The notes below the pieces were generated by a model. The model did no database searches and had not been told where the DNA came from. It saw only the letters and a program-made list of their open reading frames with translations. Below, one piece after another: positions 1 to 10,778 of a stretch of 44,867 bases of DNA. Within the stretch, counting starts at the first letter, position 1. Each line of letters begins with the position of its first letter. The translations under genes and the position numbers were made by a program. The DNA comes from Gammaproteobacteria bacterium (GTDB lineage Bacteria; Pseudomonadota; Gammaproteobacteria; JAADGQ01): the NCBI GenBank assembly GCA_021648145.1, contig JAKITI010000004.1:127848-172714 (forward strand), written 5' to 3'.

Positions 1-1
1 G

Positions 2-391
2 GATGTTCAGCAACGTCTGGGAAGCCCTGAAGGGGAGCTTGCTGTGGCACAAGCGCTGGTTTATATGGCCAGTGCCGCGAAGAGTAATGCGGTTTATATG
101 GCCTATAAAGCAGCGATGTCTGATGCAAAAAAACTCGGTTCGCTGGAAGTACCGATGCATATTCGAAATGCTCCTACTTCGCTGATGAAAAACCTAGACT
201 ATGGGAAAGGGTATCGCTACGCACATGATGAGCCTGAGGCTTATGCAGCGGGGGAGAACTATTTTCCCGAAGAGATGGGGAACCCTGTTTATTACCACCC
301 TGTGGCGCGTGGGCTGGAAATCAAAATTGGTGAAAAATTAAAACACCTGCGTACATTGGATCGCAACCAAAAAGGCCGACAGTCGTCATGA
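2..391 (+). CDS. rarA: Replication-associated recombination protein A (RarA/MgsA), C-terminal part
   Basis: The reading frame is open from the left edge to the TGA at 389-391 and gives about 129 residues of the C-terminal domain of RarA, the AAA+ clamp-loader-like ATPase that acts at stalled replication forks. The family signatures YMASAAKSNAVYMAYKAA, LEVPMHIRNAPTSLMK and GYRYAHDEPEAYAAGENYFP are plain, in the tetramerisation/C-terminal region. The ATPase domain lies outside the window, so the gene is 5'-truncated only by the window. It overlaps crcB by four bases (ATGA), which suggests translational coupling. rarA next to crcB and serS is a common gammaproteobacterial order. Confidence 0.93.
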   Translation, partial: DVQQRLGSPEGELAVAQALVYMASAAKSNAVYMAYKAAMSDAKKLGSLEVPMHIRNAPTSLMKNLDYGKGYRYAHDEPEAYAAGENYFPEEMGNPVYYHPVARGLEIKIGEKLKHLRTLDRNQKGRQSS

Positions 392-765
392 TGATGCAGT
401 CGGTTGCCGTTGCAATGGGAGGTGCATTCGGAGCAGTGATGCGCTTTTGGGTTTCGGGCTGGTTCCACAGTATGTTTGGCCGCTCTTTTCCTTACGGCAC
501 ACTGTTCATCAATGTTACAGGCTCACTGCTGATGGGGTTTTTATACGTACTTATTGTAGAGCGCTCTTCGCTGAGTGAAGAGTGGCGAGCCGTGATATTG
601 ATCGGTTTTTTAGGAGCGTTTACAACATTCTCTACATTTTCAATTGAAACACTGAGCTTGATTGAGCAAGGCGAGCGTTTTAAAGCAATACTAAATGTCG
701 TATTGAGTGTCGTGCTGTGCCTCTTTGGAACGTGGATTGGAACGCTGCTTGGGCGACAGCTATGA
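388..765 (+). CDS. crcB: Fluoride channel Fluc/CrcB
   Basis: This 125-residue, four-helix inner-membrane protein forms the dual-topology dimeric fluoride exporter. Signatures seen are GGAFGAVMRFWVSGW near the N-terminus, PYGTLFINVTGSLLMGF (the conserved Asn of the pore) and GFLGAFTTFSTFSIE with the Phe-box and the Thr/Ser-rich sodium/fluoride region. Length is normal for the family. The start codon lies inside the rarA stop (ATGA); three consecutive ATG-like choices (388, 391) cannot be told apart. I see no obvious fluoride riboswitch, since there is no leader between the two genes. Confidence 0.95.
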   Translation: MMMQSVAVAMGGAFGAVMRFWVSGWFHSMFGRSFPYGTLFINVTGSLLMGFLYVLIVERSSLSEEWRAVILIGFLGAFTTFSTFSIETLSLIEQGERFKAILNVVLSVVLCLFGTWIGTLLGRQL

Positions 766-786
766 AGTTGATATACTCGCCTCGAT

Positions 787-2457
787 ATGTATTGTGACTA
801 CTTTGGATTACGTGAACCCCCGTTCACCATAACGCCTGACCCAAGTTACCTCTATATGAGTGAGCGGCATCAGGAGGCACTGGCTCATCTGCTTTTTGGT
901 GTGAAAGATCAAGATGGATTTGTACAACTTACCGGCGAGGTGGGCACGGGCAAGACAACTTTGATTCGTGCGCTGATGGCGCAGCTACCTGATGGTATTG
1001 ATCTGGCACTGATTTTTAATCCCAAGCTTTCCGTATTTGAGTTTGTTGCATCCATTTGCGATGAACTTCATATCAAATACCCCACTGAAACCGACAGCGT
1101 TAAAGTGCTGGTTGATGCGCTTAACCTATATCTTCTGGATGCATACAGCCAAGGGCGGCGTGTGATTCTTGTGGTGGATGAAGCGCAGAATTTGCATTTC
1201 GATGTGCTGGAGCAGATCCGACTGCTCACCAATCTGGAAACTGCTAAACACAAACTGTTACAGATTGTTCTTGTAGGACAACCAGAGCTGCGTGAAGTAC
1301 TCGGGCAGGTTAACCTTCGCCAACTCTCACAACGGATAACCGCACGTTATCACTTGGCACCCATGACACTGCGCGAAACGCAGGGATATGTTGCTCATCG
1401 CCTTAAGGTTGCCGGTGCGAAAAGAAACCTTTTCACTCGTGGTGCAATCGATCAGGTTAAGCATCTTTCAGGTGGGGTTCCCCGTCTGATCAACGTGCTG
1501 TGTGATCGTGCATTATTAGGCGCTTACGTGAGAGAAGAGTCTCAAGTATCGGAATCTATTGTAAAAAAAGCAGCGACAGAGGTTTATGGCAAGCTGAATA
1601 CCCACCGGGGAGGAGTGAAGCCCGCGTTGTGGTTGCCAGTGGTTGCCGTGTTTGTTTTGATTCTTTTGGGTGTTTTTTGGAAATTTGGTTCTGCATGGCT
1701 ACCGAGTGCTTCTTCTGTTGCTGTTAATCAAAACGCGGTGGCGAGACTGCCTTCCGACCCTGCGGCGCTTGCTGATGATGCCTCGGCTGCTATGGCATCA
1801 ATTAAGTCCGAGGATGAGCTGAAACGGGTACTGCAAACATCACCTGAGAGTAAGAGCATCGGTCTGGCGTTCTCAGGGCTGTTTGCCTCTTGGCGACTGG
1901 AGTATGGAAAAACGGTGGGCGTAACCGGTTGTGAGCGAGCGATGAGTCAGCGACTGCAGTGTTACTGGGGGGTTGGAACGTGGGATGAGTATTTGGCTCT
2001 GAATCGTCCGGCAATTATCTGGGTGAATGCGGGTGCTCTGGGGGGGAAACAGTACGTTGTGATTAAGTCCTTGCGAGGTGGCGTGGGTGTGGTAGAGATT
2101 TCGGGCACACTTTATCGTGTTTCTGAGCAAGTTCTCAGAAAAATGTGGTCGGATCGTTACTTGCTGTTTTGGCAACCACCTACGTTGGGAAAACACTTGA
2201 TAAAGCTGGGTGATCGCAGTGAAGCGGTGGTGTGGTTGCGTCGTAGCATAGAGAAAATTTTGGGCCGAAATATGATCAATAGAGATGTTGATCTATACGA
2301 TAAAGCGCTTGAAGGGCATGTGAAAATTCTTCAGCGTAAACATGGCCTGATTGATGATGGAATCGTCGGCATTAAAACTTTGATTGTGATCAACTCATTG
2401 AGTGGTGAAGAGGCCATACCCATACTCAATCACAAGGGAAGCGAATCTTCGGGATAG
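787..2457 (+). CDS. exeA: ExeA/GspA-like AAA ATPase of type II secretion, with periplasmic peptidoglycan-binding domain
   Basis: In type II secretion ExeA pairs with ExeB/GspB to place the secretin in the peptidoglycan layer. The N-terminal cytoplasmic AAA domain carries Walker A GEVGTGKTT (residues 50-58) and a Walker B-type VILVVDEAQNL (about 124-134). A single membrane segment follows near residues 280-306 (PALWLPVVAVFVLILLGVFW). The periplasmic part contains a C39-peptidase-like region and ends with a PG_binding_1-type motif (KILQRKHGLIDDGIVG) near 515-545. The stop is three bases before gspB, so the two genes are co-transcribed. Length (556 aa) fits GspA. MSHA-type MshM proteins share the ATPase but lack this C-terminal half. 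Confidence 0.88.
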   Translation: MYCDYFGLREPPFTITPDPSYLYMSERHQEALAHLLFGVKDQDGFVQLTGEVGTGKTTLIRALMAQLPDGIDLALIFNPKLSVFEFVASICDELHIKYPTETDSVKVLVDALNLYLLDAYSQGRRVILVVDEAQNLHFDVLEQIRLLTNLETAKHKLLQIVLVGQPELREVLGQVNLRQLSQRITARYHLAPMTLRETQGYVAHRLKVAGAKRNLFTRGAIDQVKHLSGGVPRLINVLCDRALLGAYVREESQVSESIVKKAATEVYGKLNTHRGGVKPALWLPVVAVFVLILLGVFWKFGSAWLPSASSVAVNQNAVARLPSDPAALADDASAAMASIKSEDELKRVLQTSPESKSIGLAFSGLFASWRLEYGKTVGVTGCERAMSQRLQCYWGVGTWDEYLALNRPAIIWVNAGALGGKQYVVIKSLRGGVGVVEISGTLYRVSEQVLRKMWSDRYLLFWQPPTLGKHLIKLGDRSEAVVWLRRSIEKILGRNMINRDVDLYDKALEGHVKILQRKHGLIDDGIVGIKTLIVINSLSGEEAIPILNHKGSESSG

Positions 2458-2460
2458 CTT

Positions 2461-3168
2461 ATGTCTTATATTCTTGATGCATTAAAAAAATCAGAAAAAG
2501 AGCGGGAAATTGGTAAAGTACCGACGCTGCATAGTGTTGATGGCAGTGGATTGGCGCATACTTCAAAGTCTTTTCCAATACTGTGGATCATTGTAGTCGT
2601 ACTCTCAATTATCGTTACAGTTTTACTCTATTTTCAATTCAAAGAAATAGCGGTTGAGGTGCACGAGGAGAGTCTACTGGATGAGACCGCACATGTTGAT
2701 CTGTCTCTGCCAATAGCTGTGGTGGAGGTGGAAGCTGGTGTCACACAAATTCAAAGCACAGCCGAAACTGTTGTACCGCAGGATGTTATCGAAGTGGTTG
2801 CGCAGGAACAGGTGCAAAAACGACTGCCGCAAAAGGAGCTGGCACCTGAGCAATCTAACGAAGTGTTACTCAAGGAGGGTGAGATCCTTATCACCCCGAC
2901 ATCACGCAGAGAAGCAGCAGAAACACCTGACGAGACCTCCGTTCCACTGTTAAGTGAAACAGAGTACGATTTTCAGGATCAGTTGCCTGAAATGCACCTT
3001 GATGTGCATGTATACAAAAAGCACCCTGAAAGTCGATTTGTGCTGATCAATATGGACAAATACCGTGAAGGACAGAAGATGCCTAGCGGTGTTGTTATTG
3101 AAGCGATTGTGATTGATGGTGTCATGATGAACTATCAGGGGCAGCGCTTTTTAATGCCTCTAGATTGA
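2461..3168 (+). CDS. gspB: General secretion pathway protein B (GspB/ExeB-like)
   Basis: The N-terminus MSYILDALKKSEKEREIGKV is the classic GspB start. It is followed by a membrane helix at about residues 40-60 (ILWIIVVVLSIIVTVLLYF), a long acidic, low-complexity periplasmic linker, and a C-terminal T2SSB domain (EMHLDVHVYKKHPESRFVLI ... YQGQRFLMPL). GspB is the partner of the ExeA/GspA ATPase immediately upstream in secretin assembly. The 235-residue length is normal. No other gsp genes are in the window, so this AB pair is detached from a main gsp operon, as is common. Confidence 0.9.
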   Translation: MSYILDALKKSEKEREIGKVPTLHSVDGSGLAHTSKSFPILWIIVVVLSIIVTVLLYFQFKEIAVEVHEESLLDETAHVDLSLPIAVVEVEAGVTQIQSTAETVVPQDVIEVVAQEQVQKRLPQKELAPEQSNEVLLKEGEILITPTSRREAAETPDETSVPLLSETEYDFQDQLPEMHLDVHVYKKHPESRFVLINMDKYREGQKMPSGVVIEAIVIDGVMMNYQGQRFLMPLD

Positions 3169-3197
3169 AAAATTCTGAAAAAATGGAGAACAGATAA

Positions 3198-4487
<1,290 letters not shown>

Positions 4488-4490
4488 ATA

Positions 4491-5885
4491 ATGAACTATT
4501 TTCCGATATTTCTAAAAGTTAAGCAGCAACGCTGTTTAGTTGTGGGGGGTGGAGAAGTTGCTGCGCGTAAGATTGCTTTACTGCTACGTGCAGAGGCAAC
4601 AGTGACTGTGGTGGCTCCTGAACTTAATGAGCAAATTAAGGCGTGGGCTGATGCGGGCAAGATTGCAGCTTCCACCGATGTTTTTTCTATTGATCAACTT
4701 GAAGGTTCTCGGCTCGCCATTGCTGCGACGGATGATCCATCATTCAACGAGAGTCTTGCTGAAATTTGTCAGCAGTTGAATATTCCTGTGAATGTGGTCG
4801 ATAGCCCCGAGCTGAGTTCGTTTATTGTACCTTCGATTATTGATCGCTCACCCGTGATTGCAGCGATTTCAAGCGGTGGAACTTCACCGACTTTGGCGCG
4901 ATTGCTTCGCGCTAAACTTGAAGCCATGATTCCCGTCAATATTGGGAAATTAGCCGAGCTGGCAGGGCGAATGCGTGAACAGGTTCAGCAAAAATTACCT
5001 TCGATGACAGCACGCCGACGTTTTTGGAATCAGACACTCGAAGGCCCAATTGCCGAGCAGTTTTATGCAGGTCAGGAACAGCACGCCGAAACAGCTCTGC
5101 AAGAAGCATTGGATCTTTACAGTGCCGGAGAGATGGACGAGTCTTTTATAAAAGGTGAAGTTTATCTCGTGGGTTGTGGGCCTGGTGCGCCGGATCTGAT
5201 TACATTTCGTGCGCTGCGCTTGATGCAACAAGCGGATGTGGTGCTTTATGATCGTTTGATTCCGAGTGAAGTGCTTGATTTGGTGCGGCGTGAAGCTGAA
5301 CAAATTTATGTGGGTAAAAAACGAGCTTATCACTCGGTTCGCCAAGAAGAGATCAGCCAGCTATTAGTTGATTATGCCAAGCAAGGTAAACGGGTGCTGC
5401 GTTTAAAAGGGGGTGATCCTTTTATATTTGGGCGCGGCGGTGAAGAGATTGCAATGCTGGCCAAACACGGCATTCCTTTTCAAGTGGTGCCGGGCGTGAC
5501 TGCGGCGGCAGGTTGTGCCAGTTATGCAGGCATTCCACTGACGCATCGTGACTACTCGCAATCGGTAATTTTTGTAACAGGGCAATTAAAAGATGGCACG
5601 GTTGACCTGAACTGGAAAGCATTGGCTGAGCCACAGCAAACAATTGTGGTTTATATGGGAATGATGGGTTTGAGCGTATTGTGTCAACAATTGATTGCAC
5701 ATGGTCTGTCGCCACAAACTCCTGCCGCATTGATACAAAAAGGAACCACGCCCGAACAAAAAGTGTTTACGAGCCACTTGCAGGCACTGCCTGATATTGC
5801 AAAAAATAACGAAATTCATGCACCGACTCTGATTATTATTGGTGAAGTGGTGAAACTGCGCGCTGAAATGGGTGTGTTTGGTTAA
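4491..5885 (+). CDS. cysG: Siroheme synthase (CysG, fused dehydrogenase/ferrochelatase and uroporphyrinogen-III methyltransferase)
   Basis: Trifunctional enzyme making siroheme for sulfite/nitrite reductases. The N-terminal CysG_N Rossmann domain shows CLVVGGGEVAARKIALLLRA and the SSGGTSPTLARLLRAKLE motif. The C-terminal SUMT domain shows VYLVGCGPGAPDLITFRALR (about residue 222 on), LKGGDPFIFGRGGEE and VVPGVTAAAGCASYAGIPLT. Length 464 aa matches E. coli CysG. The serS-cysG order is common in gammaproteobacteria, for instance in pseudomonads. The gene continues almost directly into the MOSC gene (5-base gap). Confidence 0.97.
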   Translation: MNYFPIFLKVKQQRCLVVGGGEVAARKIALLLRAEATVTVVAPELNEQIKAWADAGKIAASTDVFSIDQLEGSRLAIAATDDPSFNESLAEICQQLNIPVNVVDSPELSSFIVPSIIDRSPVIAAISSGGTSPTLARLLRAKLEAMIPVNIGKLAELAGRMREQVQQKLPSMTARRRFWNQTLEGPIAEQFYAGQEQHAETALQEALDLYSAGEMDESFIKGEVYLVGCGPGAPDLITFRALRLMQQADVVLYDRLIPSEVLDLVRREAEQIYVGKKRAYHSVRQEEISQLLVDYAKQGKRVLRLKGGDPFIFGRGGEEIAMLAKHGIPFQVVPGVTAAAGCASYAGIPLTHRDYSQSVIFVTGQLKDGTVDLNWKALAEPQQTIVVYMGMMGLSVLCQQLIAHGLSPQTPAALIQKGTTPEQKVFTSHLQALPDIAKNNEIHAPTLIIIGEVVKLRAEMGVFG

Positions 5886-5890
5886 GACGA

Positions 5891-6688
5891 ATGCCTGAAT
5901 TAAAAGTCAGTGAACTGGCGATTTATCCTGTTAAATCATTTGCACAAATAACATTGAATAGTGCCTTTGTCGATCGCTTTGGTTTGAGTCAGGATCGTCG
6001 CTGGATGGTGGTTGATGAAAGCGGCCAGTTTGTTACACAGCGGCAATATCCAAAAATGTGTTTGGTTCAACAAGTGCTGACTGAGCATGGCATTCAAATT
6101 TCTGCGCCCGGCATGTCTGACTTGGTTGTTTCAAAATCATCTCATACGATAAGGCAGAAGGTCACAGTTTGGGGTGATCATTGCAATGCACAGGACTCGG
6201 GTGATAAAGCCGCAGAGTGGGTCAGTCGCTTTCTTGGTCTCACATGTCGTTTGGTTTTTTTTCCTGAAAATGAATTTCGCCAGGTTGATTTGAGCTATGC
6301 CCAAGCGGGCGATCAAACGGCATTCAGTGATGGCTTTCCATTGTTATTGATTTCACAAGCATCACTGGATGACCTTAATGAACGGCTTGAAGTGCCGATT
6401 GAAATGGCACGTTTTAGGCCAAATTTAGTGGTCGATGGTTGTGATGCTTTTGCCGAAGATGGTTGGAAGCGGCTGAGAGTGGGGCCGGTCACTTTTCGTG
6501 TTGTTAAGCCGTGCAGCCGCTGTGTGATTCCATGTATTGATCTATTAACAGGTAAGCGGGGACAAGAGCCTTTGCGTACTCTGAGTCGTTACCGTCGGCG
6601 AGATAATCAAGTCTATTTTGGGCAGAATCTGATTGCTGAGAGTATTGGGGCAATTGAGGCCGGAATGGTTGTTGAGGTTTTGGAGTAG
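5891..6688 (+). CDS. MOSC-domain protein with MOSC N-terminal beta-barrel (YcbX-like)
   Basis: The 265-residue protein begins with a MOSC_N beta-barrel (VSELAIYPVKSFAQITLNSA; FGLSQDRRWMVVD) and ends with a MOSC domain (ARFRPNLVVDGCDAFAEDGW; VVKPCSRCVIPCIDLLTGKR). The Cys of KPCSRC is the family's molybdenum-cofactor/sulfur-carrying residue. Relatives such as YcbX reduce N-hydroxylated compounds with Moco. It lacks the C-terminal ferredoxin domain of E. coli YcbX, so an outside electron donor would be needed. Its place after cysG suggests co-transcription, but a functional link is not evident. Confidence 0.88.
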   Translation: MPELKVSELAIYPVKSFAQITLNSAFVDRFGLSQDRRWMVVDESGQFVTQRQYPKMCLVQQVLTEHGIQISAPGMSDLVVSKSSHTIRQKVTVWGDHCNAQDSGDKAAEWVSRFLGLTCRLVFFPENEFRQVDLSYAQAGDQTAFSDGFPLLLISQASLDDLNERLEVPIEMARFRPNLVVDGCDAFAEDGWKRLRVGPVTFRVVKPCSRCVIPCIDLLTGKRGQEPLRTLSRYRRRDNQVYFGQNLIAESIGAIEAGMVVEVLE

Positions 6689-6700
6689 CTTTTCTGGTTT

Positions 6701-7201
6701 TTAATCTTTGTTTGATTCAATAAAGATTAAAGCATCTCCATTATTACAGTACCTCTTTTTAGTGGGTGCAGGGCCATCTTTAAATACATGGCCATGGTGG
6801 CCTTCGCATTGAGCGCAGTGATACTCTGTTCTGGGTAAGATCATTTTGAAGTCAATTTTGGTTTCCAGGCGACCAGAAATAAAGTCGTAGAAACTGGGCC
6901 AGCCCGTACCGCTGTCGTATTTCATTTCAGAAGTAAATAGTGGCAGATCACAACCGGCACAAGCATATATACCCGTCCGTTTTTCATCATTTAACAGGCT
7001 GCTAAACGGCCGTTCTGTTCCTTCTTCCCGGAGGATGAAATATTGCTCAGGTGTGAGGCGCTTTTTCCATTCATTATCACTGAGTTCCAGTTTTTTAATA
7101 TTCATATTCTCTTGATGAGCTGGTTTAGCATGAGTGTGTCGTGGAATGATGGGTGTCACAAGAAGAGACAATCCAGCGAATAAAAATTTTCTGCGTTTCA
7201 T
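6701..7201 (-). CDS. msrB: Exported peptide-methionine (R)-S-oxide reductase MsrB
   Basis: MsrB reduces methionine-R-sulfoxide in proteins. The zinc-binding cysteines are C81, C84 (CAGC), C129 and C132 (CAQC), and the catalytic Cys is C152 in KKRYCNNGDALIF. The N-terminus MKRRKFLFAGLSLLVTPIIP has a twin-arginine-like start and a hydrophobic stretch, so the protein is probably exported, possibly by Tat, to repair periplasmic proteins. Cytosolic MsrB lacks this extension. The gene converges on the MOSC gene and diverges from ada across 119 bases that probably hold both promoters. Confidence 0.93.
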   Translation of the reverse strand: MKRRKFLFAGLSLLVTPIIPRHTHAKPAHQENMNIKKLELSDNEWKKRLTPEQYFILREEGTERPFSSLLNDEKRTGIYACAGCDLPLFTSEMKYDSGTGWPSFYDFISGRLETKIDFKMILPRTEYHCAQCEGHHGHVFKDGPAPTKKRYCNNGDALIFIESNKD

Positions 7202-7320
7202 AATTAAAAAATACTACATAGAAGTCAATATACTTGTCAATTTTTCGGTAGCAGGAAAATCTGAATGCGCTAATATCTATATTTAACCGAATACAAAACT
7301 GAAGCGGCGGCACAATACGC

Positions 7321-8376
7321 ATGAAAAAAATATTAACATTTGAAGAGAAATATGAAGTGATTGGTCGCAATAATGCTCTCTATGAGGGGGTATTCATCAC
7401 AGCGGTTAAAACAACAGGTATTTTTTGTCGCCCATCTTGCCGTGCCAGAAAACCAAAATCTGAAAATGTTATCTTTTATGATACTGCTCAGGAAGCCATA
7501 CAAAATGGTTTCAGGCCATGTAAAGTCTGCAAACCCATGGAAAAAATGGATGAAACACCTGATTATGTCAAAAATATCATCAAAGAGCTGCATGAAAATC
7601 CCTATTTGAGAATTAAGGACTACGGTTTAAAAGAAAGGGGAATTGAGCCTAGCCAGATAAGACGATGGTTTAAAAAGAATCACAACATAACATTTCACTC
7701 CTACCAACGAATGTTGCGTATTAATTCAGCGTTTAATAGTATCAAAAAAGGCGAGACAGTCACGAGCTCGGCATTTGATAGTGGTTATGGTTCACTCAGT
7801 GGGTTTAATGAAAGTTACCGCTCTATTTTTGGTGATTCAGCTACATACTCTAAAGGTAAGTCCATAATAAATATTGTTCGTTTTACAACGCCCATCGGGC
7901 CTATGTTTGCCTGCGCCAGTGAACATGGAGTTTGTCTGCTGGATTTTACTGACAGACGAATGTTAGAAACAGAATTTAAAGATTTATGTAAAAAATTGAA
8001 TGCTGTGATCTTGCCGGGTGCTAATTCGTATTTAGAGCAGGTTCAATCTGAATTATTAGAATACTTTTCAGGAAAACGAAAAAAATTTACGGTGCCACTG
8101 CACGCTCCAGGGACTGATTTCCAGCAAGCCGTCTGGAAAATATTACAAGATATCCCTTATGGCGAAACTCGTTCATACAAGCAGCAAGCCATTGCAATGA
8201 ACAATCCAAAAGCGATACGAGCGGTCGCATCTGCCAATGGTTATAATCGTATCGGAATCATCATTCCTTGCCATCGTGTGATCGGCTCTGATGGTCGTTT
8301 GGTGGGTTATGGTGGAGGGTTGCACCGGAAAAAATGGTTGCTTGATTTTGAATTATTAAACATTAAAACAGCCTGA
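7321..8376 (+). CDS. ada: Ada: methylphosphotriester-DNA methyltransferase / AraC-type activator / O6-methylguanine methyltransferase
   Basis: All three parts of Ada are visible. The N-terminal zinc domain has C36, C40, C67 and C70 (GIFCRPSC; FRPCKVC), where the first Cys accepts a methyl group from DNA phosphotriesters. A central AraC-type helix-turn-helix spans about 85-180 (DSGYGSLSGFNESYRSIFG). The C-terminal MGMT domain has the active-site IIPCHRVIGS with C317. Length 351 aa is normal. It repairs alkylation damage and activates its own regulon. The start at 7321 gives the usual N-terminus. It is divergent from msrB, so two damage-repair genes may share a regulatory region. Confidence 0.96.
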   Translation: MKKILTFEEKYEVIGRNNALYEGVFITAVKTTGIFCRPSCRARKPKSENVIFYDTAQEAIQNGFRPCKVCKPMEKMDETPDYVKNIIKELHENPYLRIKDYGLKERGIEPSQIRRWFKKNHNITFHSYQRMLRINSAFNSIKKGETVTSSAFDSGYGSLSGFNESYRSIFGDSATYSKGKSIINIVRFTTPIGPMFACASEHGVCLLDFTDRRMLETEFKDLCKKLNAVILPGANSYLEQVQSELLEYFSGKRKKFTVPLHAPGTDFQQAVWKILQDIPYGETRSYKQQAIAMNNPKAIRAVASANGYNRIGIIIPCHRVIGSDGRLVGYGGGLHRKKWLLDFELLNIKTA

Positions 8377-8515
8377 AGGGTATGGAAGTACATTTCGATG
8401 AAACACTCAAACGGTTAATTCAATGTTTTTGTGACTTGAGTCGCTGAGTCTATGTAACTAACATTGGTTCTAGGTGACTAAACTTATAGCGATCAAAATT
8501 CAGTACGGAGGCAGT

Positions 8516-9445
8516 ATGAAAAAAATTACCATCGTAGGTGTTGGGCGAGTGGGTGAATCTACAGCTCAAATTTTAACGCAAGATGAGCTGTGTCAGGAGC
8601 TTGTTTTACTCGGGCGGCGTGATGGCGTACCTCAAGGAGTGGCGCTGGATATTCATGAGTCGTCTCCTCTTTTTCGGTTTGATGTGAAAGTGACCGGAGC
8701 CACTGATCCTGCTGCCATGGCAGATTCTGATCTGGTGATTATGACTGCCGGTTTGCCACGCAAGCCGGGGATGTCGCGTTCGGATGTGCTGGATGCTAAT
8801 TTGAAAGTGTTATCCGGTGTTGTTGATGATGTACTGCGTTACGCGCCTGATGCAAGTCTGTTAATCGTAAGCAATCCCGTTGATGTGTTGACCTATCATG
8901 CCTGGAAACAGACGGGGTGGGATCGAAGCCGTGTGTTTGGTTTGTCGGGTGTGTTGGACTCGGCACGTATGGCGGGTTTTATTGCACTGGAAACCAATTT
9001 TTCTACCAAGGATATCACTGCAATGGTGTTGGGTGGGCATGGTGACAGCATGGTGCCACTGCCTGATTATACTTGTATTCGCGGCATTCCTATTTCTCAG
9101 TTTATGGATCAAGAGACGATTGACCGTATTGTGAAACGTACGCGTCAAGGTGGGGCTGAAATTCTTGCTTTGAAGCAAAATAGCAGTGCTTACAACGCGC
9201 CTGCGGCTTCAGTCTCTTTGATGGTGGATGCGATCAGTCGCAGGCGACGGCGTATTCTTCCTTGTGTGGTGCCGCTTGAAGGTGAGTATGGGCTCAATGA
9301 TATTGCGATGGGAGTCCCCGTTGTTTTAGGTAAAGGTGGTGTTGAACAAGTGGTTGAGTTGAAACTGAGTCAATCTGAACAGGCGCAATTCCATGCCTCT
9401 TCTGAGCAAATTCGTGCCGACTTAACCAAAACAGTGAAGGGTTAA
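8516..9445 (+). CDS. mdh: Malate dehydrogenase (LDH-like type)
   Basis: NAD-dependent malate-oxaloacetate dehydrogenase of the TCA cycle. The Rossmann motif is [17 protein letters not shown]; the substrate-loop region is [19 protein letters not shown] with Arg residues for the dicarboxylate; [12 protein letters not shown] and the catalytic His in [10 protein letters not shown] follow. I chose the ATG at 8516 because AAAAAATTACC-coded [13 protein letters not shown] is the family start and a GGAGG lies at 8506-8510; the frame is open further upstream to 8474. This gives 309 aa. gltA follows after 5 bases, so the two TCA genes form an operon. Confidence 0.94.
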   Translation: MKKITIVGVGRVGESTAQILTQDELCQELVLLGRRDGVPQGVALDIHESSPLFRFDVKVTGATDPAAMADSDLVIMTAGLPRKPGMSRSDVLDANLKVLSGVVDDVLRYAPDASLLIVSNPVDVLTYHAWKQTGWDRSRVFGLSGVLDSARMAGFIALETNFSTKDITAMVLGGHGDSMVPLPDYTCIRGIPISQFMDQETIDRIVKRTRQGGAEILALKQNSSAYNAPAASVSLMVDAISRRRRRILPCVVPLEGEYGLNDIAMGVPVVLGKGGVEQVVELKLSQSEQAQFHASSEQIRADLTKTVKG

Positions 9446-9450
9446 GGAGT

Positions 9451-10752
9451 ATGAATATGCCTAAAAAAACATTGACGTTGACTGATAATTCAACAGGAAA
9501 GCAAGTTGAATTACCTATTTTAGAGGGAACTCAGGGCGCTTCTGTGGTCGATATTGGGCCGATGGTGCGCGAGATGGGTTATTTCACTCTTGATCCTGGT
9601 TTTAAATCTACGGCAAGTTGCTACAGTAGCATTACTTATATTGACGGTGATGAAGGTGTGTTGCTCTATCGGGGTTATCCTATTGAGCAACTTGCAGAAA
9701 AAAGTACATTTATTGAAGTCTCTTATCTGTTGCTTAATGGTGAGTTGCCCAATAAAACTGAGCTGGATTCGTTTCAAAATATTATACTATCTCACACGAT
9801 GATTAATGAAAGCTTGAAAAAACTGTTTGATGGCTTTCACTATGATGCACATCCGATGTCTATTATGGTGGGTGTTGTGGGAGCACTCTCTGCTTTTTAT
9901 CATGACTCGACAGATATTAGTAATGCACGTCATCGGGAAATTGCAGCGCATCGTTTGATTGCTAAAATGCCAACCATTGCTGCGGCCAGTTATAAACACT
10001 CAGTGGGGCAACCCTTTCAGTACCCTCAAAACAACTTAAGCTATTGTGGCAATTTGCTGCACATGATGTTTTCCACCCCTTGCGAAGAGTATGAAGTCGA
10101 TCCTGTGGCTGAAAAAGCACTTGATTTACTGTTTATATTGCATGCGGATCATGAACAAAATGCCAGCACATCAACGGTGCGTTTGGCAGGCAGTTCTGGG
10201 GCGAATCCATTTGCTTGTATCTCTTCAGGAATTACCGCGCTTTGGGGGCCTGCCCATGGCGGAGCCAATGAAGCGGCTTTGAATATGCTCAGTGAAATTG
10301 GCGATGTGAAAAATGTTGATAAATATATCGCCAAATCAAAAGATAAAAACGATCCTTTTCGTTTAATGGGGTTTGGTCATCGTGTTTATAAAAATCATGA
10401 CCCACGAGCGCGCGTGCTTCGAGATATGTGCCATAACGTGCTTAAACATAATGGTAGTAATGGTGATCCGCTGTTTGAGCTAGCTTTGCGCCTGGAAGAG
10501 ATCGCATTGAAGGATGACTATTTTATTGAGAAAAAACTCTATCCTAATGTCGATTTTTATTCCGGTATTATTTACAAAGCTTTAGGAATTCCCGCGAATA
10601 TGTTTACAGTAATGTTTGCCATTGCGCGCACCGTAGGCTGGGTCGCACATTGGCAAGAGATGATTGCTGATCCTGCGGTCGTTATCGGTCGGCCACGGCA
10701 ACTGTATCAGGGTGCTGCCAAACGTGACTATGTTGGACTGAATCAACGTTAA
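9451..10752 (+). CDS. gltA: Citrate synthase (type II, hexameric form)
   Basis: Condenses oxaloacetate and acetyl-CoA. Catalytic regions are visible: [20 protein letters not shown], the [12 protein letters not shown] His, and [19 protein letters not shown] with the second His. The catalytic Asp is in the [10 protein letters not shown] segment. Length 433 aa and the N-terminal beta-domain ([20 protein letters not shown]) match the NADH-sensitive gram-negative type. The start is preceded by AAGGAG. It lies directly after mdh and ends convergently with comM; I see no strong terminator in the 26 bases between. Confidence 0.97.
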   Translation: MNMPKKTLTLTDNSTGKQVELPILEGTQGASVVDIGPMVREMGYFTLDPGFKSTASCYSSITYIDGDEGVLLYRGYPIEQLAEKSTFIEVSYLLLNGELPNKTELDSFQNIILSHTMINESLKKLFDGFHYDAHPMSIMVGVVGALSAFYHDSTDISNARHREIAAHRLIAKMPTIAAASYKHSVGQPFQYPQNNLSYCGNLLHMMFSTPCEEYEVDPVAEKALDLLFILHADHEQNASTSTVRLAGSSGANPFACISSGITALWGPAHGGANEAALNMLSEIGDVKNVDKYIAKSKDKNDPFRLMGFGHRVYKNHDPRARVLRDMCHNVLKHNGSNGDPLFELALRLEEIALKDDYFIEKKLYPNVDFYSGIIYKALGIPANMFTVMFAIARTVGWVAHWQEMIADPAVVIGRPRQLYQGAAKRDYVGLNQR

Positions 10753-10778
10753 TATAAACAGCTACACTCTTTGTTTTA

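Noticed and set aside
388-420. Fluoride riboswitch in front of crcB
   Set aside because: crcB overlaps the end of rarA, leaving no leader for a riboswitch.
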